A stretch of DNA of 64,000 nt, from the NCBI GenBank assembly GCA_001683735.1, contig LUGG01000005.1:62001-126000 (forward strand). Direction: 5' to 3'. This document shows positions 46,844-58,399 of the stretch, in pieces (the stretch's first letter is position 1; each line of letters starts with the position of its first letter). Origin of the DNA: Grifola frondosa. Its lineage: Eukaryota; Basidiomycota; Agaricomycetes; Polyporales; Grifolaceae. The notes below the pieces were generated by a model. That model saw only the letters and a list, made by a program, of their open reading frames with translations, did no database searches and was not told the origin of the DNA. The position numbers were made by a program, and so were the translations under genes.

Positions 46844-47203
46844 CGCGGTGTACGCCAACGTTTTGCGAATGCTCGATCGTTGAAAGATGGATTCTGCCAC
46901 GTGCTCCGCGTGTGACTAAAATTCTACCCAGGGGCCAGGGGCTCTTCATTGTTCAATTTATCCATCGTACAGAGATTATTGACATGAAAACATACAGAGT
47001 AGCAAATCTCAGAGCAGTTCTCGATACAAACCGACCAAAGGTGTGGACAATCGAATCTAACCTAAATTTTGATTCAATCTCAACTTGAAGTTTTGTTTTT
47101 CTACCTTCTGCGTTCAGCATCGCGCTCTCGAAAGGTCAAGAGAACTATATGCCCTCGAGATACTGCGTGCGATGGTGTATCGACTGGTACTTCTCTGTTA
47201 ACA
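46844..47203. promoter_or_regulatory. Divergent promoter, JmjC gene and B4
   Basis: 360 bp. The right part probably contains the first exon(s) of B4: a frame from 47118 (after acceptor GTTCAG) reads ASRSRKVKRT, like the basic head of B2. Confidence 0.4.
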
Positions 47204-49423
47204 ATGCCATTTGACATTCTCTTCGAGGTTAGCACTCGTTGACTATATCTTAGCACAACTTTAATACTACCATCTCATGCATGCAGATACTGGCATTACT
47301 GAGCTCGCGGGACTTGATTGCTCTTGCCTACATCAACAAGGGCTTTCGTCAGTACTTAGCTTCTCCAGCGGCATCAACGATGTGGAAGACAGCTCGCGAA
47401 AGCACAGTTGGCATGCCGGCGTGTGCCCCATACCTATCCGAATTTCATTGGGCGGACTTGCTTTGGGGCAAAAAATGTCAGGTCAGTATCTATGTACTTT
47501 TACAATTTTGTATCTCATTAAGGCACACATATTTAGCAATGCGGAATGAAGGGGGCCGCTGTGGTTAGTTTTGCGCTTCTCCGCAGGTGCTGTGCATTAT
47601 GCAAGAAAACACAGTGATATTTTCCTGCATTGTTGTTGTGGCCGTTATCTAATGTTGAGTCTAATATAGCCTCGTGGATTTAAAGATGTTCATGGAACTG
47701 TTTCCTGATGTCGACACGTCAATATTGGCCCTTGTGCCACATATGATGGGTTCTTTATATTTAGTTTTGACATGTTATTAGAAGCACTAACGCATTCTAT
47801 CAGGACCTGGCTCCATTGGAATGACAGAATACTATTGGGATGATGATATTCGTGATATGTCATGGAGGCTGGTTGCTCTTGAGGCGAAGACCTCGTTGGG
47901 TACAGCACGTCTTTCTGATGCAGTGAAAACATTCATGGGCGAACAACGTGTTCGTGTTACTGCCATAATGAATGTGCGCCGCGTTGATACTTTTATTTAG
48001 AAACTCTCACTCATTTATGCCCAGCATGCCGCTATGTGCGAGAGCGTCTTTGCGGTAAGGAAGTCAAAGAAGGAGGTATTGGAGCGGTGAGCGACTGTCA
48101 CATCCTGTCGCCTGTCACCTTGCGCTCACTCTTCCGTACCAGGCTTCGCGCTCTGATTGTCACTTGCGGGCACAATTATCTTGATGCCTGTCGTGCCGTG
48201 TCTCTCGAGCATTACATCGTGCAATCCACGTCGCAGAGTATATTAACAAGTAAGCAGCTTGGAGGTGCCTTATTCTTGAAACTAATACGGTGGCTCAGTC
48301 TGGCAGCGAGAGAGGTCACATCTACTTCAGAAGGCAGATGATGCTAAACAATATCGTCTCAACCAGGCGCGCCTCGAGATTATAAAAACTCGGCACCTAT
48401 TGGTTCGCAAGCTTTACAGCGAGTACTGCGAGCCATTCACGCAACTGCAACTGACGTACATGCCGCGCGTTGAAGATGTGTTTGTATTTGGCGCCTTCGC
48501 GGCGCTGATCGAAGACGTCATCGACATCGAGGAAGCTCATTTCGTTAATGCAATGGCAAGATTGCCCGAGCTATCGCGCGATGGACGAATAACAGAGCAC
48601 AGAAGTTGTCTGGACTCATTACGCGGTCTTTTGCAGCCCATTCGAATCCAGTCGAATTGGCCACCTCGATTTTCACCTGCCCTCGGTGCACTATCCACCC
48701 CTCGGCTCGATCTGAAATCATTCTTATCGATCATGATAAGAGCTTGTTTCACGCCAATCGTTGCTTTGGCATGTCCTTCTGCGACAGAGGGCATGTGGCT
48801 GCGACATCCTTGGTCAGTTTACTCGGACTAGACGTGCGGACTGCTACCCCTCCCGATCTGGATGATATCGACGCTCGATTCTTCTGCCTACTCTGCAAAC
48901 CTGTGAAGATACGGAAAAATATGGTTCGAGCGAGCATGACTTGGAGACAGTGGGACCCTCGTTGATTCTCGTGTTCTTCCTGAGCTCACCTCATCCGTCC
49001 AGGTCGCGCATTTTGCTAATCCTAGGCTGAAGAAGTCTCACGTTACTCCATCCTGGAGACGTTTGAATGAAGGAGAATACCATGCGGTGAAGGCGCGCGA
49101 AGGCCCGGATCCTACCTTGGCTTCACGTATCTGGTCCTGCAATCATTGTGACCGATTTACTTTCAACACGCACAGTTCTGTCGTTGACCATGTGGAGGCT
49201 CAGTGAGCGCTATCAATCTTTGCTTGTGTCGAACCATTGACGTCCAACGCAATATATCTTGGTTAGACATGCTGTTGATGAGCCTGAAGAAGGACGCGAT
49301 TTCTTTCGTGATCCGCGGAAGATTCGTCCAGAACCGCGAAGAGGCTACATTGTTGTGGACCCAGACCGACCTGACTATGATGGAGATGCAAGAATTGATG
49401 GCAAGCCCTATATCTGCTTATGA
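47204..49423 (+). CDS. F-box and zinc-finger protein, family B copy B4 (class II)
   Basis: The annotated start is MPFDILFE at 47204, but the frame is open upstream to a probable acceptor at 47117, so a short first exon is likely missed. The F-box continues ILALLSSRDLIALAYINKGF; then WADLLWGKKCQ and a Cys-rich segment. Core: KLYSEYCEPFTQLQLTYMPR, ELATSIFTCPRCTIHPSARS, LIDHDKSLFHANRC and FFCLLCKPVKI, ending SMTWRQ. The tail has a finger IWSCNHCDRF...VVDHVEAQH and ends RRGYIVVDPDRPDYDGDARI then GKPYICL*. One T is missing at 48582: as read the frame gives SRDGRITEHRS, with the base SRDWTNNRAQKLSGL, matching B3 (ANWTTAREQKLSGL). Partner of B5 in a convergent pair. Confidence 0.72.
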
Positions 49424-49646
49424 TGTTTTTGGACTATGCGAATTATATATACGTACGTGTTCCTTGAAGATTCTGGTCGAAGCATGCGAAAGGTATTGCG
49501 TCATGTGTAGTGTGATAGTGTTCTAAAATGTGCTGCTTGAATACTCGGCGATAGTGTGTATGTACAAAGTGTGGTCTCTAAGCAGGAGACCCAATAAATG
49601 GCTGTATCGTAAAACGTCGATGAGACGAGTATTCAGATCCTCCATT
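49424..49646. other. Short gap between convergent B4 and B5
   Basis: 223 bp of shared 3' flank. Contains AATAAA near 49595 on the plus strand. No gene. Confidence 0.4.
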
Positions 49647-52438
49647 TTAAGTGGCCTCGCAGTAATCGACTCCGGCTCGAGGTTGAATAGAATGTCTGCG
49701 ACAATGATGAGGAGTAATACACGAATGCTTGCGAAAGATACGTACTTCGCACGTATGTGGGACTCCACGCCTCCCAGCTGTTCGAAGATCCGCATCCTTT
49801 TCTTTTTATTTGGTGGGCAATGAAGACAATTGTAACCCTTCCCAGCAGCTGGGATTGGAGGTGCCCTTCGGACGAAATGAATGGGACGAGGTTGCGGAAG
49901 GCCCTGGCGCGGATCGCAGAAGAAATCCTCGCGCTCCGTAGGACTGTCAATAGCATGCCTACAAGAATTATATGTATTCAATGTCATTGTCGAGGGCTGC
50001 AGGAACACGTTACTCACTCTTTCTTCAGATGTTCATGCACAGAACTCTGGCTTCGTTTCTGCCACGCATCACAATGATTGCACGTCCAAATTGAACAAGT
50101 TAGTATGCTATAGGCTTCATCATGCTTCACTTTGGAGGCTTCCTCTTCTGTTAATTGGTACCATTCAGGGCTCGAATGGCCTTTGGTGTCGATGTAGTGC
50201 GAAACCTGGATGGAAGCAACATTAGCCATGCGCGTAAGCGCAATAGCACATTCGTATATACGCACACACTGCCGCCAGGTCAAACTGTGCCTTCCAGTCC
50301 CACCACGCCTCTTTTTCGGTTCACACGCGAGGCAAGTAAACCGCGCATCGATCCTGTCTAGATCCTGAGGAGTTGCTGTTTTCTTGTCTAGCGCAAGCAC
50401 TTTGACCAACGATGCCGCGGCAAGAGAACCCCTCGCGTCGAAGCGGAGGCTGCACACGCCGTATTTGGGTTCCACCACCTTGCTTGTTTCGTAGTCGAAC
50501 ACGGGTTCTCCCCCGGGATGTATAACATGCAAGATAGCTTGCTCACTCCCCATAAGATGAACAACCTTGATCCCACAAGTTAGAGGGCAGGGAAAACAGA
50601 CGAAAACCGAAGTCGCAAGATCCGCCGGAGATGTGTTCGCAGATCCTGGGCTCGACTGTGCACTGGTGCCTGCTGTCGATCGGGCATTGTGGGACGATTG
50701 AGCAACCAAAGCCTCCAATTTCGCCTGCCTCTCTTCTGTGAACTTCGCAATGAGACTCGGTAAGTTCTCAATGACGTCTGCAAAATAGCCCTGCTCCACC
50801 ACGATGTCACGGTCAGCGCTGATCAGGTCGGCAAACCCGTCGAAGGTATACACAAGGCAGATGTGAGGAGCATATATCTTCTGCAACGGTCTTAAACTTT
50901 CGCAGTACTGTTGGTATAGCTCGCGAAAAATCCGTCGTCGAGTGCATTGAATGTTGTAGTATTCTGCTGCGAGTCGACGCACTCTAGCAGCTGCCACATC
51001 CTGCTCGAGTTTGCCCCTAATGCGCTCCCAGCCTTCACACACCGTTAGCATACCAACGAGGGGGGCAAATGTGAAGATACTTACGTTTATTCGTTACCGG
51101 CTTATCCGCAAGGTATGATTTGCGCTCTGTCACTACATTAGCGACATCGCGAGGGTGGTGTCCCGCGCCGACGAGCTGAAAACAAATGCTACATCACAGA
51201 ATCAAGAGCAGCCAGCAGCTAAGTGCAACAGGAACTCACGCTTCGAGCCGCTCATCTAAGAATAACTCTCGGGCTGTCCTTCGCTCGTGGTTCCACTCAT
51301 CGCAGATATCGGCATGCTAACATGTGAATCAGTATAGTCAGCACATGGCATTAAACCGCCAATACCTTTAGAATTGCGTCGACGTGAGCGATTTGTGTGT
51401 CCTTAAATGCCTCTAATGATTCCTGTGCTCCAGGTTTCCGCATGTCTACGTCGCGCCCCAGAGCATTCAGCTTTTGAAACATATCATGAAGATCATTATC
51501 CCAGTAAAATCGGGCCTGCGACGTAAAGCCCGGAGTAGCCCAAATGTCCGCTGAGTGATACGAATAAACAATGTAAATGAGTATAACAAGCAAAGTGCTG
51601 TGGAAGATACAAACTGTTCGAAGATGGCACAAGCTTCATCAACGTCCGGCAGTCTGAGTATCGATTTTTCACCTCAGTCCTGTGTACGATACTAAAGGAA
51701 GGTTAAGTATAACTTGAGGATAAGCTATATGGAATCCCTTACTGTTCCTTCATGCAGGGAGTGCAGATCCGACGAAGCCATTCAAAATTGACTCTCGTAG
51801 TCTGATTGATTCCACACTCCTGTGATGGGGAAGGCGTGCGATGTCAGCAGCAAACAAGTCTGTTGAAAGTGAGGACGCACTTGACAAGTACCACCACCCC
51901 AAAGGAGATTAGCCCACTGTAGCTCCGACATACCCGGTGGGCAATCTGGCGCCTCCATATTCTTTCGAGCGGTTTTCCAAACTGTGACCGCTTTTCGAGT
52001 TGTCAGCAACTGGCGGAACGCCTTGCTCGTGCGCGTGAGATTAATCAAGTCGCGTGGTCTCAAATGCCCGAGAATCTAACATAAAAATGAGGAAAAAATG
52101 ATGGGGCTGTATGCAGACAAGTACCTCATAAATAATGTCAAGTGGCATGACTAGGAATGCACTGAGACATGGTTTCTGCGCTTTGCTCAAGGTTTGCAAA
52201 GCTACTAGCGCGTCAGCACAACCCGAATCCATGTATCAGCTAAGTTCAATTTCACCTTGGCTTTCGCAGAGTGTATTTAGCTTGTTATCGAAAATATGCA
52301 CGTCATCCTCTGCCGAATCGTCCGAATAATATTCGGATTCGTCATCGGGTTCGTCTTGCCATTGTCGAAGTCGCCGTAATCATCATCACTCTCTTCGCCG
52401 ACAGACCCGCCGAAATCGTCATCTGAGCCACCTTGCAT
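49647..52438 (-). CDS. F-box and zinc-finger protein, family B copy B5
   Basis: Starts MQGGSDDDFGGSVGEESDDD with a long acidic head (DEPDDESEYYSDDSAEDDVH). The F-box reads LVMPLDIIYEILGHLRPRD and TRTSKAFRQLLTTRKAVTVW. After the split Cys pair come FYWDNDLHDMFQKLNALGRD and the large exon (most of 50014-51051): CESLRPLQKIYAPH, FADLISADRDIVVEQGYFAD, TSVFVCFPC, FDARGSLAAASLVKVLALDK, FTCLACEPKK and SLTWRQC. The tail has two fingers, IWTCNHCDAWQKRSQSSVHE and YNCLHCPPNKKKRMRIFEQL followed by GGVESHIRAK, ending HSIQPRAGVDYCEAT. Same class as B2. One base slip near 52370 inside the acidic head. The promoter at 52594-52655 holds three ACGCGT boxes. Confidence 0.77.
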
Positions 52439-52593
52439 ACGGAATGAGTCAGCTAATATCCTGCGTGGAGGATTCTGGGTTCCGTTGGCTCAACGTTACC
52501 AAGTCGTGGTTTAAGGGAGAGACGACATGAGAAACCTTTGATTCGTGGGACGCCGCTACTTGTATTGGGTACGTAAACGGTCACGCGGTTCGC

Positions 52594-52655
52594 ACGCGTC
52601 GCGGTTGAACACGTCGCGTCACGGTCGAACGCGTCGCGTCACGAGCATCACGCGT
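52594..52655 (-). promoter_or_regulatory. Cluster of three MCB-like boxes upstream of B5
   Basis: ACGCGT at 52594, 52629 and 52650 with repeated GTCGCGTCAC between, 150-220 bp upstream of the B5 ATG. The 15-mer at 52629-52643 is identical to that at 5343-5357 upstream of A2. ACGCGT is palindromic, so orientation is not informative. Confidence 0.45.
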
Positions 52656-52659
52656 CATC

Positions 52660-53800
52660 TTCGCCAAATTACTCGTCGCTATCACGAATTTGACTGATGC
52701 TGGTGACACCCAAAACAGACAATCCGGCTGACAGCGAATCGGAACTGGCGGGCGGAGCAGCGCCGACTACCCACAAGTTCGTCTTTGGGCCCAAATTACT
52801 TACTCGTGCCTGTTCCGCATCGCGCCTCTCGCAGAACAATCACGAAATCTGGAAGATCTCAGGCCAATTATTTTCATTTACGACACCGTAGACTACTAGC
52901 GAGAAGGGAAGCGAAGTTTTTTTTTGATGGCTATTCACCCACTGACTCGTTCTCTTACCAGTATATATTTGTCAGTACGAACATGGACCAGCTGAACACA
53001 AATTTCATGAAAACTGTGGTCTAGACTCCAGAGAGGTGCTCAATTTCTTCCAGAGGTTGCACGAAGGACATCGTAGTGATTGGAAACGTTAATGCCGGCT
53101 GCCAGTTTGTGCGAACAACGGAGTTGACGAGCGTACGGGTTAGTACGGCTCAACTAACCACGTTTTCGACGAAGCGTTCTACCTTGTTGGAAAGTGAAGG
53201 TTCTATTGTTGTTTCTCTGCAAGTTTTAGACCTGTCGCCAAATCTCCATTTTATAAATGTTCCGGTAGGCGCTATTTGAATAATATCACTACGATTGACC
53301 TCTAAACGCCCTCCAGTAAAGGTGCTAGCAGTCGAAGATGAGCTTGAAACACGCGTAAAGAAGGCGCAGACTCCCGAGGACCCCTTTAGGTGTCGGTGTG
53401 AGCGACTGTCTTGGGAGGGGACTTCTGTTGCACACATGTGTAAATCTCATTAATTGACTTCCACATATGCTGAATTCAAGCTTCCATAATTCCAGGGTTC
53501 CGCATTGATTATCCAATGGACCACCTGTCTGCTGATAGAATGAACAACAACCCTAACCTCATCATAGGGGTTTGAGCCGGAGCCACAGGATCGAAATATC
53601 TGCACATGGGATGTGGCACCATCGAGAAGAGATAATATTCGTTCCGGAGCAGGTAAATAATATTCAAGTACAACACTTGCAGGTTCGTTTATAATTTAAC
53701 TTAAGATAGATCATTGACCAAGACCAGTCGCAGCTCGTAAAGATCGTGATGTTCGTCTTCGCGACCCCGGTCGCTACCAACCACTCATTCCTGCGCTCTC
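52660..53800. other. Intergenic region
   Basis: 1.1 kb with no supported gene. Contains a T9 run near 52917-52925. Short frames on both strands have no features. Confidence 0.45.
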
Positions 53801-54046
53801 CTAGCAACGGGTGAAAACAAATTCATCCCCCATCCTCCTGTTCATACGTGGCCGCAACACCAAAGGCGCACCGGAGCGAAATTTGGGCGTTGCGAACGTC
53901 CTGCTGCGTATCGCTGGTGCATGCATCACAATCGAAACTTCGACAGATGATGGTACAGTGTCGTGAATCGGTATCTGCAAAAACGAGAACCAGGAGGTCT
54001 TTCGGGGAACAGATGCAGGCATATTCAGGCTCACTGTCTCCTTGGC

Positions 54047-55036
54047 TTAGGTGCATCCATCGGCAATGTGGAACGACGCGGGATCAAGAGAGACGGCGGT
54101 CCCATCAGCCTGGGTATGATCTGCGTGTGGCTTCTCAGAGATGGCTCCTCCAGTGGAAGATGGTGAGGCAATCTTCTCGATTACGCTCTCGCGATTGCCC
54201 AAATGTTGCGCATGCGTCATCTCCGATTTGGCCTGGGCGGGCTTGGGAGGAATAGAAACTTGAAACCGCAGCATCTCCTCAAGAAATTCTTTCCTTCGTA
54301 TGACGTGTAGGAAGCCCGAGAAATGCTGTGCACCTGATGAAACGGCCGTCTCGTCATGGAGCTGGGATAACATTCCGAAACGAGGAAGTATCCTCTCATT
54401 ATGCGGAACAGGGGGATGATGGCGGGTACTGTGCGCTGGGGCGGGATGGGCAACAAGACTGCATTGTCCTGACCTATCGTGACAGCTCGTTTCTTCAAGT
54501 CAACAAGCGCGATCGCCCTCGGTCCCAGAATTCCTTCGTCCACTCCAAAGCATCCGTGGAACGTCCGCAGTCATACAAAGGATCGTCTCCGGAGAGCGGC
54601 GGAGGATTCGGCGCGTCCGGAACGGTTGCCGTGGGACACGGCGGAGACAGGAGCGATATCTCATGGCCGGATAATGCACGGCGAGACGCGCCTCATCGGC
54701 CTGCACAAACCCGAGCAGGCTCGCCAGGAGGGGGTCATTGCGGGCCCAACATGACTGATGCTGACAGGACGCGATTTCTGGCCGGATAGTGTGGCTCGTG
54801 CAATCGGAGCGAGCTTCATCCATGGGAAGTGAAGACAAGAGCGTGTGGGTTTGGATCAAAGAAAATATTGGATGTCGTACAAAGGCGGGGTAGGTGATTG
54901 TAAGGAGATGGCGGGTGATGGGAGATTGTGCACGACGATGGAGTGCGGCTCCGATTTGTTTGGCGACCTCATGTTTAGCCGATCGCGTGATAAAGGTACC
55001 GGCCACATTAACGGGTGGCAACACGCGCGCTGCCAT
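54047..55036 (-). CDS. Possible hypothetical gene, broken frames
   Basis: Low-confidence model. A minus-strand frame (54047-54373) reads LSQLHDETAVSSGAQHFSGF and RRKEFLEEMLRFQVSIPPKP. Upstream frames add PHNERILPRFG and, further 5', FITRSAKHEVAKQIGAALHR and LASLLGFVQADEARLAVHYP. The pieces have plausible coding composition but I could not join them by clear introns and recognise no domain. Confidence 0.3.
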
Positions 55037-55389
55037 AGCAAAAGGTCATTGCAAGATATGCAAGGTTTCACCAGCTTACTTGAGTAACTTGCGTAGCCCT
55101 TCACGACATGAAGTGAGTATTCGTGGAGAGGCCCGCGACGCTCGCACCCTCAAATCACAAACGTTGCAACAAACACACCGACAGGGCTTCGGTTTTATAA
55201 TAATCTAGTCCAACAACAACGACAAAACGTCGTGAAATACAAACACGAAATGACGCAAACTGAGAGAAATGTGAAGCATAGTACAAGTCAAGGAAATAAG
55301 CAGTCACCGCCCCTCCACGCTCACGTCATCTAACCAGTCGCGCTGCCAGTTGACGTACCGAATTTAGCAAGCATGAGCTCTAAATGCCG

Positions 55390-56375
55390 TCACTCTGATG
55401 ACAGCCACAGCAGACACTTGCGCGCGGGGTACCTCTGCAGGAACGCGGAGTGGGCCTGCGTGGCGGCGGCGGCGGCGGGTGTAACGACTGTGTTCGGCCA
55501 GAGTGTCAAGGTCGCCGTCGGTCTTGCGGGGCTGCACGAGGTGCTTCCAGACGCTCTTCCACTTGGGGCGGTCTGCCCCCCGTGCTTCAGCGCGCGGAGC
55601 TGCCGATGGCGGCCGGGAAAGGAGAGCATGGACTCGATGAACTGCTCAGTGCGGATCTGGGTGAGGGCGATGCGGCGCTCGGCCTTCGCTTCGCGGAGCT
55701 CCGCGAGGGTCCCGCACTTGGGAAAAAGACGGTCGTCCTGGGACGAGGCTGGGTTTTGAGAAATAACGGATTGCGACTTAGACGGCTTGGAGAGAGAAGC
55801 AGCATCTGCGCCAGCAGCGTGGCCCCTGCGGCGCTGCGCCGCCGCCCACTCGTGGTATTTCGGGATCCAAAAGTTTTCGTGAACTCCAATGAGCTGTACG
55901 AACGGCCACAGTCCATTGGAAGAGGAGGCGAAGGCGACCTCAAGCGCGTATGCGAGGCGGAGCTGCGGTGGTGGCGAGATCCAGAACGGACTTCAGTCTT
56001 GTCGTCACTCCGGACAGCACCCCGTCCACGCGTCTGCACCTCGCGTGGTAGTGTGTCGTCCAAACTCTGGGAAATGGAGGGCATTCGCACGTCTTCCAGT
56101 CTCTTGGGGACAGCGGGCCTTCGCGCGCGGCGACGGATCATGATCGGCTCATCGTCGTCCGGCTCGTCCGCGTCGTTGACCGCCTGTTCGTCTTGCTCCT
56201 CGTCGCGCTCTTCGATGCCCAGGAGGCCGGCCAGGGTGGGCCTGCCGCGGGCGATGTCCGGGCACAAGCGGGGGATGTCGGGGGTGCTTTGCGAACGCGG
56301 AAGGACATAGCCCAGCTTTTGCCGATGGGTAGTCCGGAGGAGAGCGTGATGCGGAGGAACCATCTGAGGAGACAT
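55390..56375 (-). CDS. Hypothetical protein with acidic and disordered regions
   Basis: Starts MSPQMVPPHHALLRTTHRQK, continues GRPTLAGLLGIEERDEEQDE, then DADEPDDDEPIMIRRRARRP. In a second frame it carries the more ordered segment RLAYALEVAFASSSNGLWPF, VQLIGVHENFWIPKYHEW and LREAKAERRIALTQIRTEQF, ending ARKCLLWLSSE at 55390. The frame changes once near 55985-56010, probably a missing base since no intron fits. The WPFVQLIGVHENFWIPKYHEW part looks conserved in character (aromatic-rich), but I do not recognise a family. The start at 56375 is the first ATG in frame. Confidence 0.45.
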
Positions 56376-57382
56376 AAGTCGAAAGTAATAACGAGGTATA
56401 TACACCTGGGGCCCGCAGGGAACTAGGGAACCAGAAAGGTCGGGGGGAGAGCCGGAGTGCTAAGGCTGCGAAGGAGTGATTAAATACTTGGAACCATGCG
56501 CTGTGGCTCGTGCACGAGGCTGATGTGGGCAGGCGTAATCTGTCAAACGGATCACGTTGAAAGTGGCTCGCATTCCATATCGCTGATCAGGAAACAATGG
56601 AGTGTAGCGTGGCGCACCTGGCGCATTGGTTTTCTCGAGCCATCAGGCGGAAATACGAAGCGTGTGCGAACCACATCGTCGGTGTGAGCCGCCACAAAGG
56701 ATTTCCTCCATATCCGATCGCCTATGAGTCATGGATCAGAACATTTCAATGAATACGCACAAAAGTTTGAGCCAGAGGACCGCGCATGCACTGCGCACAG
56801 CCCTAATTAATTTCAAAGATTCCAAACTTCGCGCCACTCAGTATCAAAATAGGTAACGCGCCTTTGTAGCTTTTGAGCACCGCCGGCAACGCAAATGGCT
56901 TCCAACAAGGCTCAAGAACCGGATTTACTTTGGCTTTGAGCGACGAAGCCTGCAGATACCAGGTATCAACGGTAACCATGTGCCTCTCATGAATGATGCA
57001 ATTGGCTTCCGCTTTGGTTGCCAATTTTGACATGATGACAGACCAGAGGAGGCTTTGAATTTGACTGCGCCATGTTGCAAGCGGCGTGTCTTGTACAACG
57101 AATTTCCTTTTCGGGCTGGCTCGGCGCAACGGCAGCCGCTTCGGCTCAATGCGTTCGTAGGGGGATGTCGCAGATAAGTACGTTGCACAATTGGATGGTG
57201 GTATTTGTTATATTGGGCTCAAGACTCAGATCTGCCAAATCTACCATCACTTTATTCAAACGTTGTATACACCTTCTACACTTGCGCATGGCATCATAAC
57301 ATTTCAATACAAGCTCCGCCACTTCATTTCTCCACACTCATCCGATGACCTCAGGACGTGTATCCCGCTCAAGAACACGGAA
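56376..57382. other. Intergenic region
   Basis: About 1 kb. A minus-strand frame at 56803-57129 shows no recognisable features. No gene called. Confidence 0.4.
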
Positions 57383-58301
57383 TCACGGAACGATGATAGT
57401 GTTTCCGGGAATCAGGAACCTTGAGGCGACGATGAATAAGAACGATCGCGGCAGCGAAAGAAGTACTCACTCGAAGAACCAATTGAAGTCGTCCGCGATG
57501 CATCCGCCTTGTCCTCCACCGTCGACGATTACACAGTTGGTGTACGAAACGGAAGTCAACTGACCCTATAATGTACGATTCAGGTTGAATATGCAGGCAC
57601 GTGCGTGAATCATTATAAAGCGTACGAAGTTCTCGAAGCAGTACTCGAGTTCCCGCCCCGCTTCATTGATCCAAACGGCCTCACAGCTCTGGAACGTGAA
57701 GCTGACGCCCATATTCGCTTCGACGAAGAACGAACCAGCTATGGTTCCATTCAGCCTACTGAATGGATATTGTATTCGATGTGGAAGGACTCACCGACTG
57801 TGGAGAGTTCATTGTCGATAGTCTGGCAGTCACTCTGCGCAGGGGCCACAGCCTCCGATCCCGTGCAAAACGAGAGAGAGCCACCTACATCGGAGACGGT
57901 TATTATCGTCAGTTGTCCACATAAGGATAGAGAACATACACAAAACGGCGCATTCGCACTCCGGATCGGAGGCTCCACCAGCACAGTTTTGGAACTGGCG
58001 AGGAACGTTGGCGATAGATGTACCTGGGACGGGACTGGTATCACGCTTGCTAATTGAAGCGGCGGCGGCTTTGAGGTCGACTGGTGGGGCTTCAGGACAA
58101 GCAAAGGTAGTGAAGTTGACTGCGCCAATCATCTCAGTAGATACGGCGCGAGCTCCACTGCAACGAGCAGAGGCTGCAGGAGGATGTTATTTGGACGGCG
58201 GAGACTGTTACTGATGCAAGATACGCACAACGAGTGAGAGCAGCAGCATGGCATGCTGCAACGAAGAACGAAAATACTGCTGCGAGCCTTGTGAATTGCA
58301 T
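57383..58301 (-). CDS. Small secreted cysteine-containing protein
   Basis: Begins MQFTRLAAVFSFFVAACHAA, a clear signal peptide. The exact middle splicing is uncertain. An intron with donor GTGTAT, branch CTGAC and acceptor ATGTAG leads to SLSFCTGSEAVAPAQSDCQT and IDNELSTVGESFHIEYN. Then SFFVEANMGVSFTFQSCEAV and ELEYCFENFV, an intron, TSVSYTNCVIVDGGGQGGCI and ADDFNWFFE, and a last exon 57383-57419 (FLIPGNTIIVP*; intron 57420-57470). The spacing of Cys and the 'QSCEAVWINEAG...CFENF...GGCIADDFNWF' order match a large group of small secreted proteins of Polyporales with unknown role, sometimes listed as effector-like. A TATA box lies 73 bp upstream. Confidence 0.6.
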
Positions 58302-58373
58302 GCTCGTCAAGAAGAAGGAGAAATAGGAACTGCGGTGGATTTGCTGCTGTAGAAGCCTTGAGCTAGCGATGCC

Positions 58374-58381
58374 CTTTTATA
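58374..58381 (-). promoter_or_regulatory. TATA box of secreted protein gene
   Basis: TATAAAAG on the minus strand, 73-80 bp upstream of the ATG at 58301; the strongest TATA match in the window. Confidence 0.55.
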
Positions 58382-58399
58382 CTTGCAGGAGCGCCTCAT

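Noticed and set aside
16649..52438. Family B as a defence or mobile-element system
   Set aside because: The clustered, inverted copies looked unusual, but no transposase, nuclease or terminal repeats accompany them; local gene duplication explains the layout.
55450..56310. 286-codon plus-strand frame with Gly/Arg/Ser richness
   Set aside because: Antisense shadow of the minus-strand hypothetical gene, whose frames contain ordered aromatic segments.
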